The position numbers and the translations under genes are program-made. 64,000 nucleotides of DNA from Limnanthes douglasii subsp. nivea (lineage: Eukaryota > Streptophyta > Magnoliopsida > Brassicales > Limnanthaceae), in the NCBI GenBank assembly GCA_036936605.1, contig JAUPFV010000005.1, positions 53,216,742 through 53,280,741 of the forward strand, written 5' to 3'. The notes under the pieces are model-generated. The model was not told the origin of the DNA. It did no database searches and saw only the letters and a list, made by a program, of their open reading frames with translations. Below, piece by piece: positions 10,230-20,076 of the stretch (positions are counted from its first letter, which is position 1; each line of letters starts with the position of its first letter).

Positions 10230-10685
10230 ATGTCTTATGTAGAGTGGAACGTGCACGAAGATGCAAGCCTCTTGGTCGCATTTGACTTCGTCAGATGTAC
10301 GATGCAAGAGGAGCTTCCTGGTTTCATCGATGCGGTTTTGTGCAGGATGTTCTTCAACCACGGTAGGGAGGCATCGTGTCCAGGATGCTCAATGCCCCGA
10401 CCACGCGGAAGCGAAGAAGTGTTCGAGAGGCTGGCTTATCTTAAGCCAAGGACTGTACAAATTGAGTCATTGGATTACGAGACCCGTTTACATGTCCAAT
10501 ACGTATTCAACATGGGCTCCCACGGTCCAGTTACGCCGGAGATGGTGTCACATGCGACGCAGCAAAGGGAGCAAGAAATGGCCGACGCAATTGCAAGCGC
10601 CGTTGAAACGTGTTCAACCCCCGAAGGAAGTTATGATTCCGATGATTATAAGGTCGGGAGCGGAATGAACTATCCGACTCCATAA
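10230..10685 (+). CDS. Small MULE protein 1 (151 aa), weakly SANT-like, paralogous to 11070-11429
   Basis: An intronless 151-aa frame opens at ATG 10230. Residues 6-50 (W-ED-LL-A ... F-DAVLCRMF-GR) align with residues 5-48 of the minus-strand protein at 11070-11429, sharing the ED..L..A, F...VLC.M and GR positions. Similarity continues weakly to the end. The tail (DSDDYKVGSG) is acidic. The family is unknown to me. The helix-like W/ED/L spacing is reminiscent of SANT/Myb-type DNA-binding domains, which would suit an accessory protein, but that is inference. It converges on its paralogue, with 384 bp between their 3' ends. Confidence 0.65.
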   Translation: MSYVEWNVHEDASLLVAFDFVRCTMQEELPGFIDAVLCRMFFNHGREASCPGCSMPRPRGSEEVFERLAYLKPRTVQIESLDYETRLHVQYVFNMGSHGPVTPEMVSHATQQREQEMADAIASAVETCSTPEGSYDSDDYKVGSGMNYPTP

Positions 10686-11069
10686 ATCTATGTGTGAGAT
10701 GTTAACAGAGGGTTAGCCCACCTATCATTTGTCTTCAATTATTTGCTTATGTATTTCTTATTATGCAATGCTTCGGATTAATATGTAATGTTTTTATGCA
10801 ATCGACGTATTTTAAAGCTTTAGTGCTATTGTTTACAAGATGAACATCGAAACATAAATCATCGAATGTTTACATTCATTCGATCAAAATTTAAAACAAC
10901 AACAACTAACGAAATAACAAATACTGGATTGAAACATAACAAGTTGGAATAACAACAACTTACGAAATAACAAGTTCAAACAAATGCTGGAAAGAACCAT
11001 CACAAGTTAAAATAACAACCAGTACAAAAAAAACAAGTTGAAATAACATCAGTGGAATGATTATTCGTA

Positions 11070-11429
11070 TCAAAGTTTGTTTTCAACATCATCAATTCCA
11101 CCCCTTGCAATAATCTTATCCTCCAGAAATGCTACCATATCCCTGGTGATGTAGTCTATTGTGCTCAGGTTCCAGACGGTAGCAGCTTCTTGTTTAATTA
11201 ACGATGGCAAGAACAACAAATGCTGTATTGGCTGACAAAAAATATATCTGGCCTTGATCTGGTCACGAGTACGCAAAACGATGCCTCTTGTACCCAAACG
11301 GCCGTAGCCCATGTACATCGTACATAGGACACGCTCGAAAAACGCATCGCTGCTATCTTCCCCCACTATCTGGCGGGCAATCTTCACAGCTTGAAGGATG
11401 TGGTAGTCTTCGTCCGCCGTAAACTCCAT
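11070..11429 (-). CDS. Small MULE protein 2 (119 aa), SANT/Myb-like pattern
   Basis: A 119-aa frame opens at ATG 11429 on the minus strand; a TATAAAAAAG sequence sits about 80 bp upstream. The protein has ADEDYHILQA near its start, then FFERVLCTM, then RTRDQIKARY. This order (ED..L..A / F..V / RT..QIK.RY) is the general pattern of plant SANT/trihelix-like domains, in which the last motif is the recognition helix. It is homologous to the 151-aa protein at 10230-10685. Known MULEs usually encode only mudrA-like and sometimes mudrB-like proteins; a Myb-like second protein is typical instead of PIF/Harbinger elements. Function is inferred only from this resemblance. Confidence 0.65.
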   Translation of the reverse strand: MEFTADEDYHILQAVKIARQIVGEDSSDAFFERVLCTMYMGYGRLGTRGIVLRTRDQIKARYIFCQPIQHLLFLPSLIKQEAATVWNLSTIDYITRDMVAFLEDKIIARGGIDDVENKL

Positions 11430-11543
11430 ATGTAAACGTTAACGAGTTTTATTTATGTTGAATGCTCAGTGTTTGGCAAGTGTATTATAATTTCTTGATT
11501 TTATGTCTTTTTTATAGGGGACGAGTCAATTTTGGTGGGCGAG

Positions 11544-11604
11544 CAATAGTAGAGGTTTCATTATAGCCTAACTTCTATTATTAGGTGTCTCGCTATAACG
11601 AGAC
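11544..11604. repeat. Right copy of the 61-bp direct repeat
   Basis: This is the partner of 9984-10044, exactly 1,560 bp away. It lies about 115-175 bp upstream of the minus-strand small gene that starts at 11429. The shared palindrome GTCTCGCTATAACGAGAC is unchanged between copies, although the flanking bases differ. Confidence 0.85.
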
Positions 11605-11820
11605 CTCTAAAATATCTCCCGCATTTATTCCTTGGCAGTATATGTTTGGCCGTACGTGATATCTCGATTCCATGTTTTATTTTTTTGCACAAACTAATGT
11701 TGAGCTTGTTGTTTTTTTTGTTAAAACTAATGCTCGTAATAGTAGTTTTAGTTTTTGGAATGATTAAACCTTACGGCTTCAGTTTTTGTAGAATTTTTTT
11801 TCCCATTTTTTAGTCCTTCA

Positions 11821-12243
11821 TAGGTACCCTTTGGCCATGATTTTTGGTGGAAGGCCAATTTTTTTTTTTTTATTTCCAACCTCAAATGTTGTTAAAACCA
11901 TGTTTTGAAACCATCGGCAAGCATGAAAGTTCCAAAAAAAATCATAAATGCCCCAAAGCTCAAATTTCATTACTGGACAGAGCCGATTTTGGCACACGTT
12001 TTCGTGTGCATGTACGTTTGCACGCGCGTTTTTGCGTGCTCTTGTACATGCACACAAAAACGTGTGCCAAAAAAGGCTCTGTCCAGTAATGAAACAAGGG
12101 CTTTGGGGCATTTATGAATTTTTTTTTGGTACTTTCATGCTTGCCAATGGTTTCAAAACGTGGTTTTAACAACATTTGAGGTTGGAAAAAAAAATAATAA
12201 AAAATTTGGCCTTCCACCAAAGATCATGGCCAAAAGGTACCTA
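11821..12243. repeat. 423-bp near-perfect foldback (hairpin MITE) inside the MULE
   Basis: Two arms of about 200 bp (from 11821 inward and from 12243 inward) are inverted copies with roughly nine in ten bases matching and almost no loop. The outer ends read TAGGTACCCTTTGGCCATGA and, inverted, TAGGTACCTTTTGGCCATGA. The centre alternates CACACGTTTTCGTGTG and GCACGCGCG words. Apparent ORFs on both strands here are by-products of the symmetry. RNA across it would form a long hairpin suitable for Dicer processing. It may be a nested MITE or a part of the element; no clear TSD was found. Confidence 0.85.
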
Positions 12244-12553
12244 TTAAGGCTCTGTTTTGGTAAAAAAAAATCATACGGCCGCTTAAAAAACAATTTTTTT
12301 TGGGCACATCTACAAAGCATAAGTAAAAGTCATAAGTATTATCAAGCAAAACAACATAAGTCTAGTAGTCGGAGGTGGCGAAATGTGTCTCGAAAGGATT
12401 AAAAAAAACAAGTTACACAAAATATTACAATACAACAAAGCATTATGCGTCCCCGGTCAAATCGTAGCATTCATGATCCCCATCGTTTAATGTCGGAGGT
12501 TGTGCTGGTTTAATTTGGTGATACTTGTTGAGACGTGCGCCTATTGGTATGGC

Positions 12554-15500
12554 CTAATTTGTAACTTCAACGCAAGTGCGGAACGCAAACCACATTGGGT
12601 ATATATCCGGCAACGGTCCGTCTAATACAATCTGAAAATTTCAATTATATAGAAACATTAAATACGTCGTGGATTATTTGATAAAATGAAATCTAAGTAT
12701 CAAGAATGTACTAGTTTACTTACTTTCACGAAATGATTACCGTGGACGAAACCAATGCCAACTTCGACAATAGGACATGATCTTGGAGGCACACCACGCA
12801 AAGGAAGATACGTGTATGATAGTTGGAGAGAGACATGGTATACTATACATTGATACCGGGTGGCTATCACCAACCCATAGTCGGGTAATGTCATCCAGTG
12901 CCTAGTTCCGCTCTCGTACATTTTGAAACAATCCAATCTCCGCAATAGATTGTCAACACGTTTTGCACCGTCAAAAACCCTTTCCCAAAGATCACGTTGA
13001 CTTGAAAGTTCAAACATCAAATCCCTTCTCACTTCCTCCCATGCGTCCGCATTGCCTTTAATCGTCAAAGCTACCGCCCTAAATCCGCAATTACCGTCTG
13101 GAGCAACGTCTTCAACGGTAGCTATGTACTCGTGCAAGTACTCGGGAAAACAACTCCCGTAGGCGCTCAATCCTTTTCCTTTATTCGATTTTCTACATCG
13201 AGTCGCTTTCTCTTTTTTCGGTGGTGCTTTAACTTTGCATTTGCGTACTATAAATGCCTTAACCGCCGACACGGCCGTGCTACCTATCTTGGCGGGAGTA
13301 CTACTAGCGCCTACACTAGGGTATTCAAACCCGGATGGGTTCCGCTTAGTTGACTTGTCGACACCGGCTTTTTTCCGACCTTTCGTGACAACCGGTTCCT
13401 TAGGTTCCAACACATGGCTTGTAGCGGGATCTAGGATTTGCATCATCCTATTTATGATGTGATCTTGCACTTGTGGACCGTAACCGCGTATGTTATTATC
13501 AATTAAGGATAGCTTTCTTGTAAGCTCATCTTCGGTACCAACGTTTTCCCTAGGCTTGATCGCTAAAGTACTCCAATAAACATCACATTCACTCGTTTGA
13601 ATCGACCTACCTTCTTTCGCGATCACATCACACTCACACGCACAAGGCAAATTGTGTGTTGTCCTAATTACACAACCACACTTTGCGGGAGTGAACCACA
13701 AATCCCCGGCCTTTCTAATAGTTTCTTCTAATATTTGAATGGCCGTACATGAAAGTTTACCTTTGATGTCGCGAAAGATAGCTCCCCTAGATGCTTGTCT
13801 AGGATGAAACAAACTCCGTTCGAACGTTTCGAAGATGGTAGAGTGTTGAATGCGAAGCAACGCATGAACTTTATCCCAAAATTGCTCAAAAGTGCATAGG
13901 CTTGTGCCTATTGCCCGTTTTAGACTAGAGTGAGCACTCTCCGCCCTAAACCATAAACTTAGATTAGTTACAAGTCTAACAACTAGTTAAACATAGTAAT
14001 GTAAAAATATGATAATATAACTCACCGGTTGCTAGTGTGGTTCCCCAAATGTTTAATCTTGTTAGTGTAGACATTAAGGAATTTGTGTCCGTAAGGGTCT
14101 ATCCATTGTTTCATCAAGTACTCGAGAACCTTAGGACAATATGCGTAGGCTTTGTGAAGGTCGGTGAGGTTTTTTTTATACTCTTCGATCGTCGCCGAAT
14201 GTTGAACCGCGACATAAAACTCTAAGAACTCCTCCCCCATGTCCGCTTTGGGCAACACTTTCTTAGAGTATGAGCAAATGTTCCTGTTTATATGCCAAGT
14301 GCATAACAAATGAGTTGCATCCGGGAATACCTCATCGATAGCGTTCATTAAAGCCAACTCCCTATCCGTGACGATAATATTTGGTAATGCGCACATGTTG
14401 TTCACCATCACTCTCCTTAGAACGCTCATTGCCCACGTGTAGTTCTCTTCTTTCTCCGAGCTCATAAAAACAAAAGCTATACAAAAGGTCTTTTTCGTCG
14501 AAGTTTGGCCAACTATTTCTAGCAAAGGAATTTTATACCTTGTAGTCTTGTATGTGCTATCCATTATAAGCACTTGAGGAAAAGTGCGCAACAAATCGAT
14601 GCTCGTGGGATGTGCGAAAAACAATTCTAGGATTTCGTCGGTTTCTTTGTTTGTGCGCTCCCAAACATAGTACTCGTGCTCCTTTAACTTACCAAACAAG
14701 TATTGCATTTGGGATTTGCCCGCTTTATCAACCAATTGGTGTTTGTACCGCATGTTGTAGATGGTACGCATACTAGATACATTTTTCGGATCTCTTAACT
14801 TCAATCCACGGTATATATCTCTTGGCCGAGAACCGATTGTTGTGAGTTTGCGAACATACTCCTCCTCTTCCGCCTTTAACATCGCGGCCCGTGAATGACC
14901 ATCCAAATGCAAGAAGGGTTGGTGGTTGTGTTTTCCAATTATAACTACCAATTTCCAATAGCCGGGTGCTTCTAACACCGGATTGCCCCTAAGCATGAAC
15001 GGACATCCGCATTTTTTGGATGAACAATCTCGTTGTTTCTTCACAATCCCCGGTTTAGTCCTAGGCTTGTAAACACCGTGCCTCTCGCACTTAAAATATA
15101 ACCGCGGTGTTTTACCGTTTTTACTACCATCGTCATCTTTATCTACCACGACAATAAATCCTATACTCTTGCTCTCTTTGTCAACCCATTCGATCAATTC
15201 CGCTTTGGTTAAGAATTTATCCGTCTTAAATATTTGACTATAATTCGCCATGTGACATGGTGCTTCGGCCGCTTCCTACACAAACACAAACATGTATTTA
15301 AAAGTCAAATAATAAAGACAAACCCCATATTCAACAAAAAAGGCATGTAAAACCAAGACAAACCCAATATTGAACCAAAAAAACATGTAAAACCAAGAAG
15401 AACCCAAAAATTAACCAGAAAGGCATGTAAAACCAATTTTGCCAAATATTCGCATTTTTATGCAAAGATGTGGCCAGATCTTCGCATGAACATACGAAGA

Positions 15501-15731
15501 TTTTGTCAAATCTTCGCACGATCATGCGAAGATTTGTCATCTTCCACGCATGTTCTTGCGTGGAAGTGTACATTTGAAGGCACGAACTTGCAAAAATATG
15601 TTCTGTGTTGAAAAAAACTTGATTTTTACCTCGGCAACGCTCTCCAAGTGATCAGTAAGCGGCTCCTCCTCCTCCGAAAGGAAATCATCAGCGTTGCAGC
15701 TCCAATTGTCATTTACGTCGCTTATATCCAT
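12554..15731 (-). CDS. MULE transposase with FAR1-like zinc finger, DDE core, SWIM and OTU domains
   Basis: Four exons (15731-15630, 15275-14026, 13945-12724, 12631-12554) with GT-AG introns join in frame to 883 aa. The start at 15731 is preferred over the internal ATG at 15251 because exon 1 (acidic, 34 aa) splices in phase. Domains in order are a FAR1/WRKY-GCM1-like zinc finger (about 90-155, KCGCPF and HNH), and the MULE DDE core with Asp273 (MDSTYK), Asp338 (VTDRE) and the C..H motif at 359-362 (CTWH). A SWIM finger follows near 540-556 (CGC...LPCACEC, Cys where LPCAHE is common). Last is a C-terminal OTU cysteine-protease fold with Asp734 and Cys737 in DGNC and His855 in GNHFVK. OTU fusions are known in plant MULEs. 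All exons are open. Confidence 0.92.
15463..15566. repeat. Right subterminal motif cluster of the large MULE
   Basis: Successive partly palindromic words of the form CGCA-N6-TGCG (TTCGCATGAACATACGAAG, TTCGCACGATCATGCGAAG, CCACGCATGTTCTTGCGTGG) lie in the first intron of the transposase. They match the motif of the left subterminal hairpin, so this motif sits near both ends of the element. Confidence 0.75.
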
Positions 15732-15982
15732 GCTCGGAGTGATTGAGTTTAACTTTATATGATTAATGTGTATTAAATGTTTGTGGGTGTTTGCAGAAAT
15801 TAATATTTTGGAGAGAGTATTGGTAGGAAAGAGAGGAGGAAAAGAGAGAAGTGAGTGGGTGGAAAAATTAGTGTTTTTATATGTGGGGGCAATTTGATAA
15901 TTTCACAATTGCAGAAATTTTTTGAATATGGGATCTCACTATAAAGATTTTGGGTCTCATTTTAGCCTAGCCCTATTCTTAC

Positions 15983-17255
15983 ACGTTCATTTGGTACTTG
16001 GTGTAAATACGTGGAATAAGAATCCCAATATATCAGTTTAACAACTCTGGCTTTCAATTTCATCCGAAAGCAATCTTTTTTTTTTTTAAATTCTTTCTAA
16101 ACAAATTTTTTTTTTCTCAGAGTATCAGAATCAATACTGGGTGTAAGTCTGAACCTTTCTTACTCTCTTTTTAAATAAGAAAATATATGCTCTGTAATTT
16201 TTCTTCTAAATCTAGGACCTCTTTTCTTTATTGTCGGATCCAATTTGTATATGAACATTTTTTAATTTATTTATTAGTTATACAACTCTTTTTATAACCT
16301 TTTCTTAATTTTTTGTTGTCATATTTTAAATTTTGAAATTTTATGAGCGACTTATATATTTTTTCCTCATCTCCATTTAATTTGAAACTTTTCTACAATT
16401 AATTTTCTTTAGAGTAGAAAGATTTGCAAAACAAAAAATGTAAGTGGAACAAAAGCTCTGACTCCATGATGGACAAAAAGACCAGTAATCCCTAACGGGT
16501 CTGTAGAAGCTTACAGTCTTTACAGTCTTCCAAGAAGGGGTCCATCGATTTCTTGCATGTTTAGCTTCTTTCTAGCGGTTTTTGATTTTTTTCTTATAGA
16601 TGAATCGAACACAAAACGAAAACGAATCCTATCACGACTAAAACACTAAAAACTTGAAGAAAAAAAAGTTAAGGACTCCATTTTTAAGGTTTCTAGTGCT
16701 TTCTCTCTCTAGATTTCTTTACTCAAACTGATTGATTTTATTCAGTTTAGGCGTCTACTGATCAACTTTATAGAGTTAAAAGAGAACAAAAGATAGGAGA
16801 CTTTATTTTACCATCCAGAGTCGTTTAATTCACCTTTAGACAAAAGCAGCGTCATCCTTTCTTTTTATTGATATTTAAATCATTGCTTGATAAAAATAAT
16901 GATACTCAGGTGGATAAGATTTGCATAATTGCAAGTGAAAACTTGAAATTTTATAAATTTTTTTTTATATCAAAACTCCCCTCAATTCTAAAATTTAAAG
17001 TCGGCTCTCTCTGACTTCTCTATAAAGCAGATCAGTAGAAATCCAAATGTCTTAAACTAGTGAGCTTTCTAAAGCCATCTAGAGAGAAGAAGCCGCATTA
17101 ATGCTAAAGATGGAAACTTTAACTTTATTTCGTCAAGTTTTGAATTTTTATTTTATTTTGTCGAGTTTTGAATTTTTAGTTTTTAGTCGTCTGGATTCTT
17201 TTTGTATTCCATTCATCTATACCAAACAAAAAGAGAAAAATCATAAAAAATAAAG
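15983..17255. other. Intergenic stretch
   Basis: AT-rich DNA without a supported gene. A segment near 16390-16480 (AGTAGAAAGATTTGCAAAAC ... CCATGATGGACAAAAAGACC) is similar to 50220-50310, just left of the copia element at 50318, so the two places share an older duplicated sequence. Confidence 0.55.
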
Positions 17256-17436
17256 AGGAAGCTAAACATGTAAGGCATGGATGGACCGCCTTCTTCCTTT
17301 CTCTACGGTAAGGCTCCCGAGACAAAAACAGTTCGACTGAACGCAGCAACAAATGATAAAACGCCCATCGATATTGTCGCCCATGATTACACAAATACTC
17401 TATTTCCTCAGTTGGATGAATGGAGAAAACAGTACG
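17256..17436 (+). pseudogene. CYP714-like cytochrome P450 exon 1 fragment
   Basis: The frame reads GPPSSFLYG ... VAHDYTNTLFPQ ... WRKQYG, which is the N-terminal region of CYP72-clan P450s, closest to CYP714 in my recollection. It includes the proline-rich hinge and ends at a GT donor (17437) where these genes carry their first intron. The codon where the family has Gln before the Gly of the hinge is TAA (17271-17273), so the upstream part is cut off by a stop. The membrane anchor is not recognisable upstream, and no later exons (heme-binding Cys region) are found within the window. It is a solitary relict exon. In plants CYP714 enzymes modify gibberellins. Confidence 0.7.
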
Positions 17437-18113
17437 GTAATCTTCTTTTTCATTTCTTTTGAGTTTTGATAGGTCTACGGTTCTTGTTCTGACCTAAGTC
17501 GGTTTTGATAGTACTGACTAGGGTTCACATATAAACCTTTCGACTCTCATATCTGTTAGCTGATACGATGTTAGACTAGTAAGCGTTCTAATAAAACAAC
17601 AAGATGTAGTTTTTATTTCCTTAAGAGTGTTCTAATAAAATGTGATGTCACTCATTTTATTGATGTTTAAGTCATGCGTGGTTAAAAATAATCTTGCGTG
17701 AATAAAAATAATGAGAAGATGATAGCGTGGTGGATAAAATTTATATAATTTCAGGTTAAACCAATTTTGATTTTTTTTATAAATTATTCTTTTGTTTTTG
17801 TTTTTGTTTTTTTTTTAACAAAACAGATAACAGAACTCATTTCTCCGTCAAAACTTTATAACATGAGATATGAAACCAAAGCTTGTTCCCAAACGTTATT
17901 TGTTTTACCCCCAGTATAAGAAAACAAAATGTCTATAACAATAGACATAAAATGGAGGAAAACCAAAGTTTGGTCCCCAGTATGCATATCAAGAAGAAAA
18001 TAAAATGTCTATAATAATAGACAGACAACAAGAATACAAAACTGGTTGATCCCCAGCACAACTAAAAAGCCTGCTCCCTTGGATTGATCTCTTTAACACA
18101 TTACTTATCCATG
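17437..18113. other. Intergenic stretch
   Basis: AT-rich DNA; no gene seen. The short phrase 'AAAATGTCTATAA(C/T)AATAGACA' occurs twice (about 17929 and 18003) beside two 'GGTTGATCCCCAG/GGTCCCCAGTATG' phrases, suggesting a small old duplication. Confidence 0.5.
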
Positions 18114-19812
18114 CTAGTTATTTTCGGACGATGTCTGCAAGGCCACTCTATTCTGTCCGGCAATCTTGGGAACTTGTTTATCTTCATCCTTTTTTGATTT
18201 GTTGGTTAATTGCATTTCTTTCACCATTTTTGTTAGTTGTCTTAGACTAGCTGATTCATAATCAACTTGCTTCTTTGTTGTCTGAACCTTAGATTCCATC
18301 ATTTTCTCAGCATTTTCCTTGTTGTTGTCGTCTGCTACAACGGACAGATTCTTTGCCGGCATCAGCTTGTTGATAGAAGGTTTTCCGGGGTCGGGAGATT
18401 TGGCCGCGGAAACTGGCTAACGAGAGGAGCTCTTTCTTCGGCAACAAGTTGCTGCACCTTTTCATTGACTTTGTTGTGTGCTGGTGATTTAACTGAATCA
18501 TCCTCCATTGTCTCATCATTAAACACGCTCTAGCTAGTTACATTATCGTTGGAACTAGCAGCTGTGGAACTCAAAATCCCTGGTGCTTAAGCAAGATCCT
18601 CCTTTGAAATATCATCTGTTACACTAATCTCATCAGCATTTGTTTCTTCAGATGGATAATTAGAATTCATGAAATCACGGTTATCATTTCCATTCTCAGT
18701 TACTTCTTCTGCACCAATATCCTTAACTTCTGTGGAGATTTCAGAAGCTTGGACTTCCATTGAAACATTATCAGAACAGGAATCATCATTTCCGTTCGCA
18801 ACAACTTCTTCCTTAGCAATATGCTCCTGTTCTTGAGCGGAGATTTCAGAAGCTTGGACCTCCATTGAAACATTATCTTGAAACATTATCTGTTACGCTA
18901 ATTTCATCAACATTATTATTTCCATCATTCTGAGTCACTTTTTCTGTCGCAATATCCTCCAGTTCTTGAGTGGACGTTTCAGAAGCTTGGACCTCCATTG
19001 AAATATTATCTGTTACACTAATTTCGTCAGCATTTGTTTCTTCAGATGGATAATCAGAAACCAGGACATCTCCGTTTCCATTTTCAGACTCAGGTTCTTC
19101 AACTCGAGCGGATTTCTCCACTAAACTAGCATTGACTTCATCGGTTTCAATTTCTGCACCAATAACCGTAATATTATTGTTCTCTTGGGTACTGTCTACC
19201 AACTCCGAATTGTTCTCTTCAACATTGGTTTTCTCCACTCTCTTCCATTTTCTTGTTGTTAGCTATAAGAGAAGCTTTCTTCTCCTCCTCCAAGCATATT
19301 TCTTCCTCAAATTGTTCAATTTCGACAGGTTCCATAGTTCTTTTGCCTTTGATACTTAGGTGACTCACACTCTTCTCTAGTACTCTCACTGACCGCCTAG
19401 TGCTGCAGACCTCCTGCTTCTGGGCCTCAGCTTCTTTCACTCTGGATGCTGCTGTTGCTGGCACCCTTCTCCTGCTACTAGCCACAGACGGAGTCTGCAG
19501 CAATTTGATATTTGTGTTCTCTTTATCCGTTTCCCGGGTAGTCCTTGTCATTCGTCGAGTACGGACAATTGTTTCCACCTCAGTTGGCTTTTTCCTAGTA
19601 GATCTACTTGCTGGGCGAGCTGATTCACTGACACCTTTTGCAGGAGCTTTAAGAGCACCCGATTGGGATTGACTCAAAACTTCTTCGAGTCCTTCAACAG
19701 TGTCACGAGCAGCGAGAGCATCGGCCATGGCCACATTGGTCGTGTTAGCTGGGATTTTGTTAATCTTGCATAAAGCTTGAAGCTCTTTTCTCGAAAGGCT
19801 GTGAAAATCCAT
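18114..19812 (-). pseudogene. Broken gene for an acidic-repeat nuclear-type protein with SAP-like N terminus
   Basis: The minus-strand frame starts at ATG 19812 with LSRKELQALCKINKIPANTT, a helix-loop-helix resembling a SAP DNA-binding motif, then an Arg/Lys-rich region. A frameshift near 19230 moves into an acidic region with repeated EISVTDN, MEVQASE and YPSEETNADE units. A 13-bp tandem duplication at 18865-18890 shifts the frame again. In-frame stops follow after EDLA (about 18587) and near 18530, and a last frameshift near 18370 leads to a basic C terminus ending at 18114. Homologues I recall are uncharacterised plant proteins. Four or more disruptions make it a pseudogene unless unusual splicing bypasses them. 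The LINE target site lies 83 bp upstream of its ATG. Confidence 0.7.
18587..19060 (-). repeat. Intragenic acidic coding repeats
   Basis: Units coding for 'SEETNADEISVTDN(I/V)SMEVQASE(T/I)S' followed by an E/A/T/N-rich spacer recur at least three times in different states of completeness. They probably arose by unequal exchange, and the 13-bp duplication that breaks the frame lies within them. Confidence 0.75.
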
Positions 19813-20076
19813 CTTCGTATAGTGTTCTTCTTCTTCTTGATTATAGAGAGAGAGGTCAAATTATTCTTTTGACTTGCTTTTTTTAATGTAATTTGAGAAG
19901 TAGTGGAATATGAAAGTATTATCAACACTGAAGATTAAGTCTGATTCCTGAGTTCTCTGGTGGCTGGTGCCCTTCTCCGGGCTTCTGCCTCTTCCTTATT
20001 GATTCAGACTAATTGTTCTCTTCTGTGATTGCTTCTTGGCAATCTGTTCGTTGGTTTTATTACTCTGTTTTTGCAA

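Larger units (their letters stand above)
6295..15973. mobile_element. Complete 9.7-kb autonomous Mutator-like element (PMD + transposase-OTU)
   Basis: Both ends carry the same 40-bp perfect inverted repeat (GGGCTAGGCTAAAATGAGAC...). The identical 9-mer TATTCTTAC flanks the element at 6286-6294 and 15974-15982. Inside are a spliced plant-mobile-domain gene (+, 6959-9303), a small frame (-, 9681-9875), two related small genes (10230-10685 + and 11070-11429 -), a 423-bp foldback, and a spliced MULE transposase (-, 12554-15731). None of these coding regions contains a stop or frameshift. Perfect TSD, perfect TIRs and open genes together indicate a recent and possibly still competent element. The TIR is short for the Mutator superfamily. 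Confidence 0.95.

Noticed and set aside
11844..12402. Several 70-97 codon frames on both strands
   Set aside because: They all lie in or overlap the 423-bp foldback, and their mirrored peptides come from the inverted symmetry, not from selection.
14037..14225. Plus-strand frames opposite the transposase and opposite retroelement pol genes
   Set aside because: They are antisense shadows of the coding exons with no domains. The only opposite-strand genes accepted are the spliced antisense genes of the Tat elements, which have their own homologues, TATA boxes and conserved intron.
4684..15973. One single 11.3-kb MULE with an internal TIR copy
   Set aside because: Each element has its own matching TSD (TAATGTNTG and TATTCTTAC), and the outermost flanks do not match, so two insertions explain it better.
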